Notes under the pieces: generated by a model
Database searches by the model: none
What the model saw: only the letters and a program-made list of their open reading frames with translations
Told to the model about the DNA's origin: nothing
Translations under genes and position numbers: made by a program
Source: Falsigemmobacter faecalis
Lineage (GTDB): Bacteria > Pseudomonadota > Alphaproteobacteria > Rhodobacterales > Rhodobacteraceae
Assembly (NCBI RefSeq): GCF_003863335.1
Contig: NZ_RRAZ01000010.1
Coordinates: 62,001 to 126,000 of the forward strand
Length of the DNA stretch: 64,000 bases
Direction of reading: 5' to 3'
Part shown: piece by piece, positions 1-8,498 of the stretch
Numbering within the stretch: position 1 is the stretch's first letter
How the letters are laid out: each line of letters begins with the position of its first letter

Positions 1-1
1 C

Positions 2-688
2 GTGGTGAACGACGAGCGTTTCTTCTACGCCAACCGCTGCATCATCCCCTATATCAACGAGGGCATGCGCCTTGTCGGCGAAGGCACCGAGCCTGCGCTG
101 GTGGAAAATGCCGCGCGCCTTCTCGGCATGCCGCTGGGACCCTTGCAGCTTGTCGATGAGACCTCGCTGGATCTGGGCAAAAAGATCGCCGTGGCGACCC
201 GTGCGGCCATGGGCAATGCCTATCCCGACGGCGCGGTGGATGAGATCATCTTCCGCCTGGTGGATGAGGGGCGTCTGGGCAAAAAGGCCAATGCCGGGTT
301 TTATGCCTATGATGAGGCCGGGAAACGTCAGGGCCTGTGGGCAGGTCTCTCTGAGCGCTTCCCCGTGGCTGAGGCGCAGCCCGGGTTGACCGAGGTGCAG
401 CACCGTCTGATCCTGGCGCAGGTTCTGGAGGCGGTGCGCGCGCTGGAGGCCGGGGTTCTTGAGGACATCCGCGAAGGCGATGTCGGCGCGATCCTCGGCT
501 GGGGCTTCATGCCCTGGTCTGGCGGCCCCTTCGGCTGGCTGGATATCATGGGCGCGGCCAGGGTCGTTGAGATCTGTGACCGGCTGACCGCCACCCATGG
601 CGCGCGGTTTGAAGCGCCGCAGCTTCTGCGCGACATGGCCGCGAAGGGCGAGACGTTTTACGGCGACAGGGCCCGCAAAGCGGCCTGA
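2..688 (+). CDS. 3-hydroxyacyl-CoA dehydrogenase/enoyl-CoA hydratase multifunctional protein, C-terminal part (5' partial)
   Basis: The open frame enters from the left edge, so only the last 228 or so codons are seen. The segment matches the C-terminal 3-hydroxyacyl-CoA dehydrogenase domains of FadB/FadJ-type beta-oxidation enzymes: the stretch beginning ANRCIIPYINEGMRL, the MPLGPLQLVDETSLD motif and GKKANAGFYAYD are typical of the dimerisation part of that fold. A second copy of the domain follows (GWGFMPWSGGPFGWLD). In the whole protein this part oxidises 3-hydroxyacyl-CoA with NAD. The catalytic N-terminal half lies outside the window, so FadB and FadJ cannot be told apart. The stop lies 31 bp inside the convergent Hint-domain gene. 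Confidence 0.85.
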   Translation: MVNDERFFYANRCIIPYINEGMRLVGEGTEPALVENAARLLGMPLGPLQLVDETSLDLGKKIAVATRAAMGNAYPDGAVDEIIFRLVDEGRLGKKANAGFYAYDEAGKRQGLWAGLSERFPVAEAQPGLTEVQHRLILAQVLEAVRALEAGVLEDIREGDVGAILGWGFMPWSGGPFGWLDIMGAARVVEICDRLTATHGARFEAPQLLRDMAAKGETFYGDRARKAA

Positions 689-1284
689 GTGAACATCAGG
701 GCGTCCCCCTCGGGGGGCGCCTCCTCTGCGGCATCAAGTGCCCCGATCAGCGCGCGTGCCCCCGCAAGGTCTGCCAGGGGCACGTCAGGCAGATCATAAG
801 GCAAAAAGCCCGGCGGCAGGCCCAGGGTGTCGGGCGGGCAGTAAAGCTGCAGATCGCCCTCGGCGCAGACCAGCGCCCCTTCGCTCAATTGCAGGATCAC
901 CACCTCTTCCATCGCCTGCGGCCGCGTGCGGCAGATACCGCCGCGCCCTTCAAGAGCGGCCGCAGGAACGGCGACGGCCTCTGCGCCCGCCAGGACCAGC
1001 ACCGGCTGCTCGGGTAAAAGCCGCAGAACGGAGGGGTTGCCCAGCGCCCCGGCGGGGATTTCAAGCGGCCAGTGCATCCCGGGCCAGCCCGCGGGACCTG
1101 CATCACAAAAGGCCCGCTGCACGGCGCGGATCTCGGTGAAACCTGCCTCTCCGGTCAGCAGCAGATCGCCCGGCCGCAGCGCCGTCACCTCGCGAATGCC
1201 GCGGGCGGTGACAAGGCAGGTGCCGCTGAGCAGCCCTTCGGTGACGAAATGTGGCAGCGCGTCTTCCTCTGACGGACAGGACAT
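658..1284 (-). CDS. Hint domain-containing protein
   Basis: This 208-aa protein begins with a segment typical of the Hint (hedgehog/intein) domain common in Rhodobacteraceae: GLLSGTCLVTARGIREVTALRPGDLLLT, where the Cys takes the place of the self-splicing nucleophile and RPGDLLLT is the usual second motif. The later part (LRLLPEQPVLVLAGAEAVAVPAAAL) fits the same fold. No signal peptide or RTX repeats are seen, so this is the short stand-alone form, whose role is unknown. The gene is convergent with the beta-oxidation gene and overlaps its end by 31 bp. The ATG at 1284 is the first good start in frame. Confidence 0.75.
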   Translation of the reverse strand: MSCPSEEDALPHFVTEGLLSGTCLVTARGIREVTALRPGDLLLTGEAGFTEIRAVQRAFCDAGPAGWPGMHWPLEIPAGALGNPSVLRLLPEQPVLVLAGAEAVAVPAAALEGRGGICRTRPQAMEEVVILQLSEGALVCAEGDLQLYCPPDTLGLPPGFLPYDLPDVPLADLAGARALIGALDAAEEAPPEGDALMFTQAALRALSP

Positions 1285-1489
1285 GGATTCCCCTTTGAGC
1301 GGCCTTTGTGAACCGGGCCCTGCTGTCAGATAGCGTCAAAACACGCCCCCGGGGGAGAAAATTCTATGCGCCGCAGCGTTTTGGAAAAGATTTGCGGCTT
1401 TCCCGCCGCGCCATCCTTCGGGCTGATTTACAAAAGCCGGAGGCGCCGGAATAGTTCAGCGAGATGTGGCTGTCGCGGAGGGGGGATCC

Positions 1490-3121
1490 ATGGGCTGGCT
1501 GGCAGATGAACGGGGACTTGAGAAGACACGGGCCAATTATGCGCCGCTGACGCCTTTGTCCTGGCTGAGGCGGGCGGCGGCGATCTGGCCCGATCATGAG
1601 GCGCTGGTTTACGGGCCGCGGCGGCAGAGCTACCGCGATCTTTATGCCCGGGTCAGCCGTCTGGCCTCAGGGCTGGCGGCGCGGGGGGTGCAGCCGGGGG
1701 ATGTGGTGGCGACGCTGATCCCCAATCTTCCCGCCCAGGTCGAGGCGCATTTCGGTGTGCCCGCCTGCGGGGCGGTGCTCAATGCCATCAACACGCGGCT
1801 CGATGTGGAGACCGTGGCCTATATCTTTGCGCATGGCGGCGCAAAGGTGGTGATCGCCGATACCGCCTTCCTGCCGCTGGCCGAGGCCGCCTGCGCCGCC
1901 ATGACGACCCGCCCGCCCGAAATCATTGAAGCCGCCGATGCCCATGCCGGCTTCCCGCTGACCGGCCGGCACGGGGATTATGAAGACCTGCTGGCCTCTG
2001 GTGATCCGGGCTTCGCCTGGCTCATGCCCGCGGATGAATGGGAGAGCCTTGCGCTGAATTATACCTCCGGGACGACGGGGCGGCCGAAGGGGGTGGTTTA
2101 TCACCACCGCGGGGCCGCACTGGCGGCCCAGGGGCAGGTGATCTCCTGGCGCATGGTGCTGCATCCGCGCTATCTGACGATTGTGCCGCTGTTTCACTGC
2201 AATGCCTGGTGTCACCCCTGGATGATGCCCCTGGTGGGCGGGACGATGATCTGCTGCCGCGATATCACCGCCGGGGCGATCTATGCGGCGATTGCCGATG
2301 AGGGGGTGACCCATTTCGGCGGCGCGCCGATCGTTTTGAACACGCTGATCAATGCGCGCGACGAAGAGCGGCGGAGTTTTCCGCAGACCGTTGAGGTCTT
2401 CACCGCCGGGGCGCCCCCGGCAGCCGCCACTCTGGCCGCGATTGAGCCTCTGGGCTTTAATGTGACCCAGGTTTACGGGCTGACCGAGACCTATGGTCCG
2501 GCCACCGAATGCACCTGGCAGGCGGGTTTTGAGCATCTGAGTGAGGCGGAGCGCTTTGCCGTCAAGGCGCGCACCGGGGTCGGCATGCCCTTTATGGAGG
2601 AGGTCACCGTGCTGGGAGAGGCGGATCAGCCCGTCCCCTTTGACGGCGTGACCCTGGGCGAGATTGCGCATCGCGGCAATGGTGTGATGAAGGGCTATTA
2701 TAAGAACCCCGAGGCCACCGCAGAGGCCTTTAAGGGCGGCTGGTTCCGATCCGGTGACATCGCCTTCCGCCATGAGGATGGCTATATCAAAATCGCGGAC
2801 CGCGCGAAGGATATCATCATCTCCGGGGGCGAGAATGTGAGTTCCGTCGAGGTGGAAGGCGTGCTGATGGCGCATCCTTCGGTCTCGCTTTGTGCGGTGG
2901 TGGCGCTGCCCGATGACAGATGGGGCGAGGTGCCCTGTGCCTTTGTGGAGCTGAAGGAGGGGGCAGTTGTGGATGAGGCCGCGCTGATCGCGCATTGCCG
3001 CAGCCGTCTGGCCGGGTTCAAGACACCAAAGCGGGTGATCTTCGGGGATTTGCCGAAGACCTCGACGGGGAAGATCCAGAAGTTTGAGCTGCGCGGGCGG
3101 GCGAAGGCGCTGGCGGGCTGA
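1490..3121 (+). CDS. AMP-dependent acyl-CoA synthetase (fatty acid-CoA ligase family)
   Basis: A 543-aa member of the ANL superfamily, which activates a carboxylic acid with ATP and transfers the acyl group to CoA. Visible motifs in order: YTSGTTGRPKGVVYHHRG (P-loop-like A3 motif), VYGLTETYGPATEC (A5), GWFRSGDIAFRHEDGYIKI (A7), DRAKDIIISGGENVSSVEVE (A8), and KTSTGKIQKFELR with the catalytic A10 lysine. Length and motif spacing fit medium/long-chain acyl-CoA synthetases, but the chain length accepted cannot be read from sequence. The ATG at 1490 was chosen because GGAGGGGGG ends 4 bp before it; a GTG at 1466 in the same frame has no such site. The nearby beta-oxidation gene suggests fatty-acid breakdown. 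Confidence 0.88.
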   Translation: MGWLADERGLEKTRANYAPLTPLSWLRRAAAIWPDHEALVYGPRRQSYRDLYARVSRLASGLAARGVQPGDVVATLIPNLPAQVEAHFGVPACGAVLNAINTRLDVETVAYIFAHGGAKVVIADTAFLPLAEAACAAMTTRPPEIIEAADAHAGFPLTGRHGDYEDLLASGDPGFAWLMPADEWESLALNYTSGTTGRPKGVVYHHRGAALAAQGQVISWRMVLHPRYLTIVPLFHCNAWCHPWMMPLVGGTMICCRDITAGAIYAAIADEGVTHFGGAPIVLNTLINARDEERRSFPQTVEVFTAGAPPAAATLAAIEPLGFNVTQVYGLTETYGPATECTWQAGFEHLSEAERFAVKARTGVGMPFMEEVTVLGEADQPVPFDGVTLGEIAHRGNGVMKGYYKNPEATAEAFKGGWFRSGDIAFRHEDGYIKIADRAKDIIISGGENVSSVEVEGVLMAHPSVSLCAVVALPDDRWGEVPCAFVELKEGAVVDEAALIAHCRSRLAGFKTPKRVIFGDLPKTSTGKIQKFELRGRAKALAG

Positions 3122-3142
3122 CCGGAGCGCTTGTGTCAGGCG

Positions 3143-3196
3143 CCGGGGGCTTTGCGCCCCCGGACCCCCGCAGAGTATTTGCAAAAAGCCAAAGCA
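3143..3196 (+). repeat. Palindrome-plus-tail intergenic repeat, copy A
   Basis: CCGGGGGC (3143-3150) and GCCCCCGG (3156-3163) form a hairpin, followed by a tail at 3172-3196 (AGAGTATTT then GCAAAAAGCC then AAAGCA). The same tail recurs at 9363-9388. Both copies lie between the 3' ends of converging genes. Confidence 0.7.
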
Positions 3197-3198
3197 GG

Positions 3199-4554
3199 TC
3201 AGATTGCGCCGGAATGGGAGGCGCGGGAGAGGTCATAGGCGTCGAAGCTGCGGGCGATCATGCGGGTGAGAGCGCGGCCGCGGGGGGGGATTTCAAAGCT
3301 GTCGTCGCGGTTTTCGACCATAGGGCCGAATTCCTCCGCAGCGCGGGCGAAGAGCGGGGCGGCGGGATCGGCGAGTTTGGGGAAGCGGCGGCGGAGCTCG
3401 GCTTTATCGACGCGGAAATCGCACATCAGGGCCTCAATGATGCGGGCGCGCAGCAGGTCTTCCGATTGGAAGAGATGGCCGCGGGCGGTGGCAAAGCGGC
3501 CGGCGCGGATCTGGCTGGTGTAATCGCCGGTGGCCGCGGCGTTCTGGGCATAGCCCCCGGGGAAGCGCGAGATGGAAGAGGCGCCGAGCCCGATCAGCAC
3601 GCCGGAGGGATCATCGGTATAGCCCTGGAAGTTGCGCCGCAGCTGGCCGCTTTCAGCTGCGCGGGCGAGGCCGTCTTCGGGAAGGGCGAAATGGTCGATG
3701 CCGATCTGGCGGTAGCCCTCGGCCTCGAAGAGCGCGCGGGCGGTGTCGAAGAGCGCGAGGCGCTCCTGCGGGGCGGGCAGCGCCTCGGAGGGGATGAGTT
3801 GCTGGCGGCGGCTCATCCAGGGGACATGGGCATAGCCGTAAAGCGCCACGCGGTCGGGGCGCAGAGTGAGCAGCTGCGCCACGGAGGCGGTGATCTTCCC
3901 GGGGGTCTGATGTGGCAGGCCGAAGAGGATATCGGCATTGAGGCTTTTGATGCCGCGGGCGCGCAGCCCTTCCGCCGCGCTGCGGGTGATCTCATAGCTT
4001 TGCTCGCGGCCGATGGCTTTCTGGATGGCCGGGTCGAAATCCTGCACGCCGATGGAGGCGCGGTTCATGCCCGCGGCGGCCAGGGCATCGAGGCGGGCCT
4101 CGTCGATCTCATTGGGGTCGATCTCGACCGAGAATTCGCCCTCCGCGGCCATGGGGGCGATGGCGAAGATCGCCTGTGCGAGATCGGTCATTGCGGCGGC
4201 GGAGAGCAGCGTGGGCGTGCCGCCGCCCCAGTGCAGCCGGCTGAGCGTGACACCTTCGGGCAGATGATGCGCGAGGAGTTGCAGCTCTGCTTTCAGGGTG
4301 TCGAGATAGGCGGTGACCGGGCTGTCGGAGCTGGTGCCCTGGGTGCGGCAGGCGCAGAACCAGCACAGCCGGCGGCAGAAGGGCACATGCAGATAGAGCG
4401 AAATCCGCGCCCCTGGCGGGATCGCCGCCAGAAAACCGGCAAATTCTGCCGGGCCCGTGGCCGCATTAAAGTGCGGAGCCGTGGGATAACTGGTATAACG
4501 GGGAACCTTCGCGTCGAAAAGTCCAAGGCGGGTGAGTTGCGGGTCTCTGTCCAT
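3199..4554 (-). CDS. hemN: Oxygen-independent coproporphyrinogen III dehydrogenase
   Basis: The 451-aa protein is a radical-SAM enzyme that converts coproporphyrinogen III to protoporphyrinogen IX without oxygen, a late haem synthesis step used under low oxygen. It carries the HemN signature CxxxCxxCxC (C60, C64, C67, C69, in HVPFCRRLCWFCACR), the SAM-binding GGGTPT motif, and the HemN-specific N-terminus PRYTSYPTAPHF. Full family length. It is transcribed away from fnrL, with an FNR box between. No Shine-Dalgarno sequence precedes the ATG at 4554, and the FNR box centre is 41.5 bp from that A, so the mRNA may be leaderless. Distinguished from HemW by the N-terminus and the fourth cysteine. 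Confidence 0.95.
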   Translation of the reverse strand: MDRDPQLTRLGLFDAKVPRYTSYPTAPHFNAATGPAEFAGFLAAIPPGARISLYLHVPFCRRLCWFCACRTQGTSSDSPVTAYLDTLKAELQLLAHHLPEGVTLSRLHWGGGTPTLLSAAAMTDLAQAIFAIAPMAAEGEFSVEIDPNEIDEARLDALAAAGMNRASIGVQDFDPAIQKAIGREQSYEITRSAAEGLRARGIKSLNADILFGLPHQTPGKITASVAQLLTLRPDRVALYGYAHVPWMSRRQQLIPSEALPAPQERLALFDTARALFEAEGYRQIGIDHFALPEDGLARAAESGQLRRNFQGYTDDPSGVLIGLGASSISRFPGGYAQNAAATGDYTSQIRAGRFATARGHLFQSEDLLRARIIEALMCDFRVDKAELRRRFPKLADPAAPLFARAAEEFGPMVENRDDSFEIPPRGRALTRMIARSFDAYDLSRASHSGAI

Positions 4555-4588
4555 GCGTGCTAGCTAACGCAGAGGCAGCCGCCTTTCC

Positions 4589-4602
4589 TTGACCTGTATC
4601 AA
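4589..4602. promoter_or_regulatory. FNR box in the hemN-fnrL divergent region
   Basis: TTGACCTGTATCAA differs from the FNR consensus TTGAT-N4-ATCAA at one position. Its centre (4595.5) is 41.5 bp from the hemN start codon and 38.5 bp from the fnrL start codon. The first spacing matches class II FNR activation if hemN transcription starts at its ATG. For fnrL the site would overlap a promoter, which suggests autoregulation. Confidence 0.85.
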
Positions 4603-4633
4603 ATTTCACCCCCCTCTGCCGGATTGCATTCAG

Positions 4634-5386
4634 ATGAGCGTTAAGCCCCTGCCGCTGGCGCCGCAGATTGCCTGCGGAGACTGTCAGATCCGCCATCGTG
4701 CTGTCTGTGCCCGCTGTGAGGGGGATGAGCTTCAGGCGCTCGAAGAGATCAAATATTACCGCAGGTTTGAGGCGGGCCAGACCCTGGTGTGGTCGGGCGA
4801 CCGGATGGATTTCGTGGCCTCGGTGGTCAGCGGCATTGCCACGCTGACCCAGACCATGGAAGACGGGCGGCGGCAGATGGTGGGGCTTTTGCTGCCCTCG
4901 GACTTTGTGGGCCGGCCCGGGCGGGCGCGGGCACCCTATGATGTGACGGCGACCACCGATGTGATGGTCTGCTGTTTCCGCCGCCAGCCCTTTGAGGCGA
5001 TGATCCTGCGCACGCCGCATCTGGCGCAGCGGCTTTTGGAAATGACGCTGGATGAGCTGGACGCCGCGCGGGAGTGGATGCTTCTGCTGGGCCGCAAGAC
5101 CGCGCGGGAAAAGATTGCGAGCCTGCTGGCCATTCTGGCGCGGCGCAATGCCACCCTGCTCAGTCAGACCGTGAAGGGCCGGGCGATCACCTTTGATCTG
5201 CCGCTCACGCGGGAAGCGATGTCGGATTACCTTGGCCTGACACTGGAGACGGTCAGCCGTCAGATCTCGGCGCTGAAGCGCGACGGGGTGATCCATCTGG
5301 AAGGCAAGCGGCACATCACCGTGCCGGATATGAACCGCCTGCTGAGTGAGGCAGGCGATGACAGTGACGGCGGTCTGGTTGACTGA
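4634..5386 (+). CDS. fnrL: FNR-type anaerobic transcriptional regulator FnrL
   Basis: A 250-aa Crp/Fnr regulator that senses oxygen through a 4Fe-4S cluster. Three N-terminal cysteines lie in CGDCQIRHRAVC-ARC (C14, C17, C25, C28) and the central ligand is in VMVCCFRR (C113/C114). The cNMP-like beta-roll follows, then a winged HTH with the FNR recognition helix in LTLETVSRQISALKRDGVI (E, S and R that read TTGAT half sites). The ATG at 4634 gives the usual FnrL N-terminus; an upstream TTG in frame would run through the FNR box and is unlikely. It sits head to head with hemN, a known FnrL target, an arrangement familiar in Rhodobacter. Confidence 0.93.
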   Translation: MSVKPLPLAPQIACGDCQIRHRAVCARCEGDELQALEEIKYYRRFEAGQTLVWSGDRMDFVASVVSGIATLTQTMEDGRRQMVGLLLPSDFVGRPGRARAPYDVTATTDVMVCCFRRQPFEAMILRTPHLAQRLLEMTLDELDAAREWMLLLGRKTAREKIASLLAILARRNATLLSQTVKGRAITFDLPLTREAMSDYLGLTLETVSRQISALKRDGVIHLEGKRHITVPDMNRLLSEAGDDSDGGLVD

Positions 5387-5410
5387 GCCGCAATCAGGAA
5401 AGGTCTGCCG

Positions 5411-6229
5411 ATGAAGCTGTTGTTTCTGGGCGATGTCATGGGTCGCGCCGGGCGCAATGCCATTTCGGGTCAGCTTGCAAAGCTGCGCGCGGACTGGGGC
5501 CTCGATTTTGTTGTGGTGAACGGGGAGAATGCCTCAAGCGGGGCCGGGCTGACCATGGCGCACTCCAAGGCGCTGCTGGAAGCCGGGGCCGATGTGGTGA
5601 CGCTGGGCGATCATGCCTTTGATCAAAAAGACATGCTCAGCTTTATCGACAAAGAGCCGCGCATTCTGCGGCCGCTGAACTTCTCAAAGACCGCGCCGGG
5701 GAAAGGCGCCCGGGTCTATCAGGACCACCGGGGCCGTAAAGTGCTGGTGACCCAGGTGCTGGGCCAGGTCTTTATGAAGCGGCCCTTTGACGATCCCTTC
5801 TCGGCCGTGCTGCAGGTGATGCGCGCGCATCCCCTTGGCGGGCAGGTTCAGGCGGCGATTCTGGACGTCCATTGTGAGGCCACCTCTGAGAAGATGGCGC
5901 TTGGTCACTGGTGTGACGGCCATATGAGCCTGGTGGTCGGCACCCATACCCACGTGCCGACGGCGGATACGATGATCCTGCCCGGCGGCACCGCCTTTCA
6001 GTCGGACGCGGGGATGTGCGGGGATTACAACTCCGTCATCGGCATGCAGAAAGATGAGCCGATGCGCCGTTTCATCACCGGCATGCCCGGCGGGCGGTTT
6101 GAACCTGCGGGCGGCGAGGCGACGCTGTCGGGGGTCTATGTTGAGACCGATGATAAGACCGGCAAGGCTCTGATGGTCAAAGCCATCCGGGTCGGCGGTC
6201 GTCTGTCCCAGTCCACGCCGCTCTCCTGA
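5411..6229 (+). CDS. TIGR00282-family metallophosphoesterase (YmdB-like)
   Basis: A 272-aa calcineurin-like metallophosphoesterase of the YmdB group, whose studied members hydrolyse 2',3'-cyclic nucleotides. Metal-binding motifs are clear: FLGDVMGRAGR (D-x-x-G-R), NGENASSGAGLT, LGDHAFDQ, and VVGTHTHVPTAD near the end. Length is normal for the family. It starts 24 bp after fnrL on the same strand and may be co-transcribed. Physiological substrate in alphaproteobacteria is not established. Confidence 0.87.
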   Translation: MKLLFLGDVMGRAGRNAISGQLAKLRADWGLDFVVVNGENASSGAGLTMAHSKALLEAGADVVTLGDHAFDQKDMLSFIDKEPRILRPLNFSKTAPGKGARVYQDHRGRKVLVTQVLGQVFMKRPFDDPFSAVLQVMRAHPLGGQVQAAILDVHCEATSEKMALGHWCDGHMSLVVGTHTHVPTADTMILPGGTAFQSDAGMCGDYNSVIGMQKDEPMRRFITGMPGGRFEPAGGEATLSGVYVETDDKTGKALMVKAIRVGGRLSQSTPLS

Positions 6230-6408
6230 TCGGGCCTGCGGCGGCGGGGACCCCTGCCCCGCCCTCGCGCGCTGTCCTGCACGGGCTTTCTCTGCGCCGC
6301 CGCTCGTCGGTGCGCGCTGAGGCCCGAGCGTGGTGCGCGACCCAAAAAGCCCGCGACGATCCCGCAGGCGACGACCAGCACCAGCAGAAAGCTGAAGCCC
6401 TGGAGCAT
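6136..6408 (-). CDS. Possible small single-pass membrane protein
   Basis: The gap between the metallophosphoesterase and the SLC13 gene holds a 90-codon frame on the minus strand, starting at the ATG at 6408 with AGGAAG four bases before it. The first 24 residues form one strong membrane segment (MLQGFSFLLVLVVACGIVAG), followed by an Arg-rich tail. The last 94 bp overlap the 3' end of the metallophosphoesterase gene in antisense, where coding potential is borrowed, so the true end is uncertain. No family recognised. The start region is more convincing than the tail. Confidence 0.3.
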   Translation of the reverse strand: MLQGFSFLLVLVVACGIVAGFLGRAPRSGLSAHRRAAAQRKPVQDSARGRGRGPRRRRPDQESGVDWDRRPPTRMALTIRALPVLSSVST

Positions 6409-6642
6409 GGCGCTTCCTGCCGCATCGCCGCCATCGAGGCGGTGCAGCCCCCGGGCAAAGACCGCCCCACGCAGAGCCGAGCCGCATGAGGAGGCGCGGG
6501 CGTCATCCGGAGGGGCCTTCTGAATATCCTTTAGCTTCGGATCACTTGCACCGGCCTTAGCCCCCTCGCAACGGCGCATCCCACTTGCCGCTGCGGCGGT
6601 CTCCTGCTCAGATGCCGGAAGCTCGTGCAGGAAGGCTAACGG
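6230..6642. other. 413-bp gap with a possible small ORF only
   Basis: Apart from the possible minus-strand membrane ORF starting at 6408, no gene, RNA or clear terminator is seen. The plus-strand end of the gap supplies the SLC13 gene's ribosome site (AGGAAGG about ten bases before its ATG). Confidence 0.5.
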
Positions 6643-8421
6643 ATGCTCGGTTTCGACTTTTCTCAACCCGTCATGGCTGTTCTGGCCCTGCTGATCCTTG
6701 GCGGGATGTTTGTGCTCTTCCTGCTGGAGACCTGGCCTGTTGAGGTGGTGGCCATCGCGGGTGCGGCGCTGATGCTGGTGCTGGGCATATTGCCGATGGC
6801 GGATGCGGTCGACAGCCTGTCGAACTCTGCCCCATGGACCATCGCCATGATGTTCATGATCATGGGCGGGCTGGTGCGGACCGGAGCGGTGGAGATGATG
6901 GTCTCGGTGGTCAGCCGCCATGTGGATGATCATCCCAGGCTGACCGTTGTGGGGCTTTTTGCCTTTGTGGCGCTGGCCTCGCCCTTCATGAACAACACGC
7001 CCCTGGTGGCGGTGATGATCCCGGTGGTGATCCGGCTTGCGGTGCGGATCGGGGCTGCGCCCTCGAAGATGCTGATCCCGCTGAGCTATCTGACCGTGAT
7101 GGGCGGGATGATCACGCTGATCGGCACCTCGACCAATATTCTGGTCGACGGGGTGGCACGGCGCGCGGGCCTGGAGCCGTTTTCGATCTTTGAGATCGCG
7201 CCACTGGGGCTGGTTATTACCATTGTGGGGGCGGCCTATCTGGGGCTGGCAGCGAAAAGCCTGCTGCCGGACCGCCAGTCGATGGGGACGCTGCTGACCG
7301 ACCGCACGCGGCGGAAGTATTTCACCGAAGTGGTAGTGCCCGAAGGCTCGGCCCTGATCGGCATCAAAGCGGTTGAGGCGGATCTCTTTCGCCCCGACGG
7401 GGTGCGGGTCATCGACGTGCTGCGGGGCGATCTGTCGCTCAGGCGCAACCTTGCAGAGGTGATTCTGCAGGCCGGGGACCGGGTGGTGCTGCGCTCGGAT
7501 ATGGCGGAACTGCTGGGGCTGAAGGAGCGGCCTGAGCTGACGCTGGCGGCGCGGGTCTCTTCGGTTGAGACCGAGACGGTGGAGGTGCTGATCACGCCGG
7601 GCTGCCGGATGCTGGGGCGGCAGCTGGGGCAGATGCGGCTGAGGCGGCGCTACGGCGTTTATGTGATCGCGGCGCACCGGCGCAACCAGAACATCGGGCG
7701 GCAGCTGGAAGATCTGGTGGTGCAGATCGGCGATACGCTGCTGCTGGAGGGTGCGATTGCCGATATCCAGCGGCTGGCGGCGGATATGGATCTGGTCGAG
7801 GTGAACCGCCCCTCTGACCGCGCTTATCGCCGTGGCAAGGCCCCGATCGCGCTGGCGGCGCTGGCGCTGGTGGTGGTGCTTTCGGCCTTTGATCTGGCGC
7901 CGATCATGGCCCTCGCGCTGGTGGGGGTGGCGCTTATTCTGGTGACGCGCTGTGTGGATCCGGATGAGGCTTTGTCTTTTGTCGATGGCCGGCTGCTGGC
8001 GATGATCTTTGCCATGGTGGCGGTGGGCGCGGGGCTGGATCACTCCGGGGCCGTCGGGCTGATCGTCGGCGCGGCAGAGCCCTGGCTGCGCGGCCTGCCG
8101 CCCATGGCGCTGATCTTTTGTGTCTATCTGCTGGGGCTGATTCTGACGGAGTTTTTGTCCAATAACGCCGTGGCGGTGCTTTATACGCCGGTGGCGATCA
8201 GCCTGGCCAATGAGCTGGGCTATGATCCGCGCCCCTTTGTGGTGGCGGTGATGTTCTCGGCCACTTTGGCCTTTGCCACGCCGATCGGCTATCAGACCAA
8301 TCTGATGGTCTATGGCCCGGGCGGTTATAAATTCAGCGATTACGTCCGGGTGGGGGTGCCTTTGAACCTGATCACCTGCGTGATTGCGACGATTCTGATC
8401 CCGATCCTCTGGCCTCTGTAA
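6643..8421 (+). CDS. SLC13-family permease with two TrkA-C (RCK_C) domains
   Basis: The 592-aa protein has two blocks of membrane segments (roughly residues 1-205 and 390-592) around a soluble centre holding two TrkA-C/RCK_C-like regulatory domains. This is the layout of bacterial SLC13/DASS anion transporters of the YbiR/SAC1 type. GTSTNILVDG in the first block and LSNNAVAVLYTP in the second are the paired SNT-like motifs that bind sodium and the anion. Substrate (sulfate, dicarboxylate, or other anion) cannot be decided; genes with this domain layout are often annotated as sulfate permeases. No sulfur genes are nearby. Confidence 0.88.
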   Translation: MLGFDFSQPVMAVLALLILGGMFVLFLLETWPVEVVAIAGAALMLVLGILPMADAVDSLSNSAPWTIAMMFMIMGGLVRTGAVEMMVSVVSRHVDDHPRLTVVGLFAFVALASPFMNNTPLVAVMIPVVIRLAVRIGAAPSKMLIPLSYLTVMGGMITLIGTSTNILVDGVARRAGLEPFSIFEIAPLGLVITIVGAAYLGLAAKSLLPDRQSMGTLLTDRTRRKYFTEVVVPEGSALIGIKAVEADLFRPDGVRVIDVLRGDLSLRRNLAEVILQAGDRVVLRSDMAELLGLKERPELTLAARVSSVETETVEVLITPGCRMLGRQLGQMRLRRRYGVYVIAAHRRNQNIGRQLEDLVVQIGDTLLLEGAIADIQRLAADMDLVEVNRPSDRAYRRGKAPIALAALALVVVLSAFDLAPIMALALVGVALILVTRCVDPDEALSFVDGRLLAMIFAMVAVGAGLDHSGAVGLIVGAAEPWLRGLPPMALIFCVYLLGLILTEFLSNNAVAVLYTPVAISLANELGYDPRPFVVAVMFSATLAFATPIGYQTNLMVYGPGGYKFSDYVRVGVPLNLITCVIATILIPILWPL

Positions 8422-8498
8422 GGGCCGGGGTTGCGGGAGGGGCTTTTCGCGCTTTATAGAGGCCCATCAACAGACACAGTCTCCCGGGAGAAGGTCAC

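Noticed and set aside
1667-3184. A 505-codon frame antisense to the acyl-CoA ligase gene
   Set aside because: Arg/Gly/His-rich shadow; no domain seen, and the sense strand has every ligase motif.
3133-4563. A 476-codon frame antisense to hemN
   Set aside because: Gly/Ala-rich shadow of hemN; hemN has all its cysteine ligands on the other strand.
6136-8043. A 635-codon open frame antisense to the SLC13 gene
   Set aside because: His/Arg/Gln-rich low-complexity translation typical of the complement of a high-GC gene. The sense strand encodes a clear transporter.
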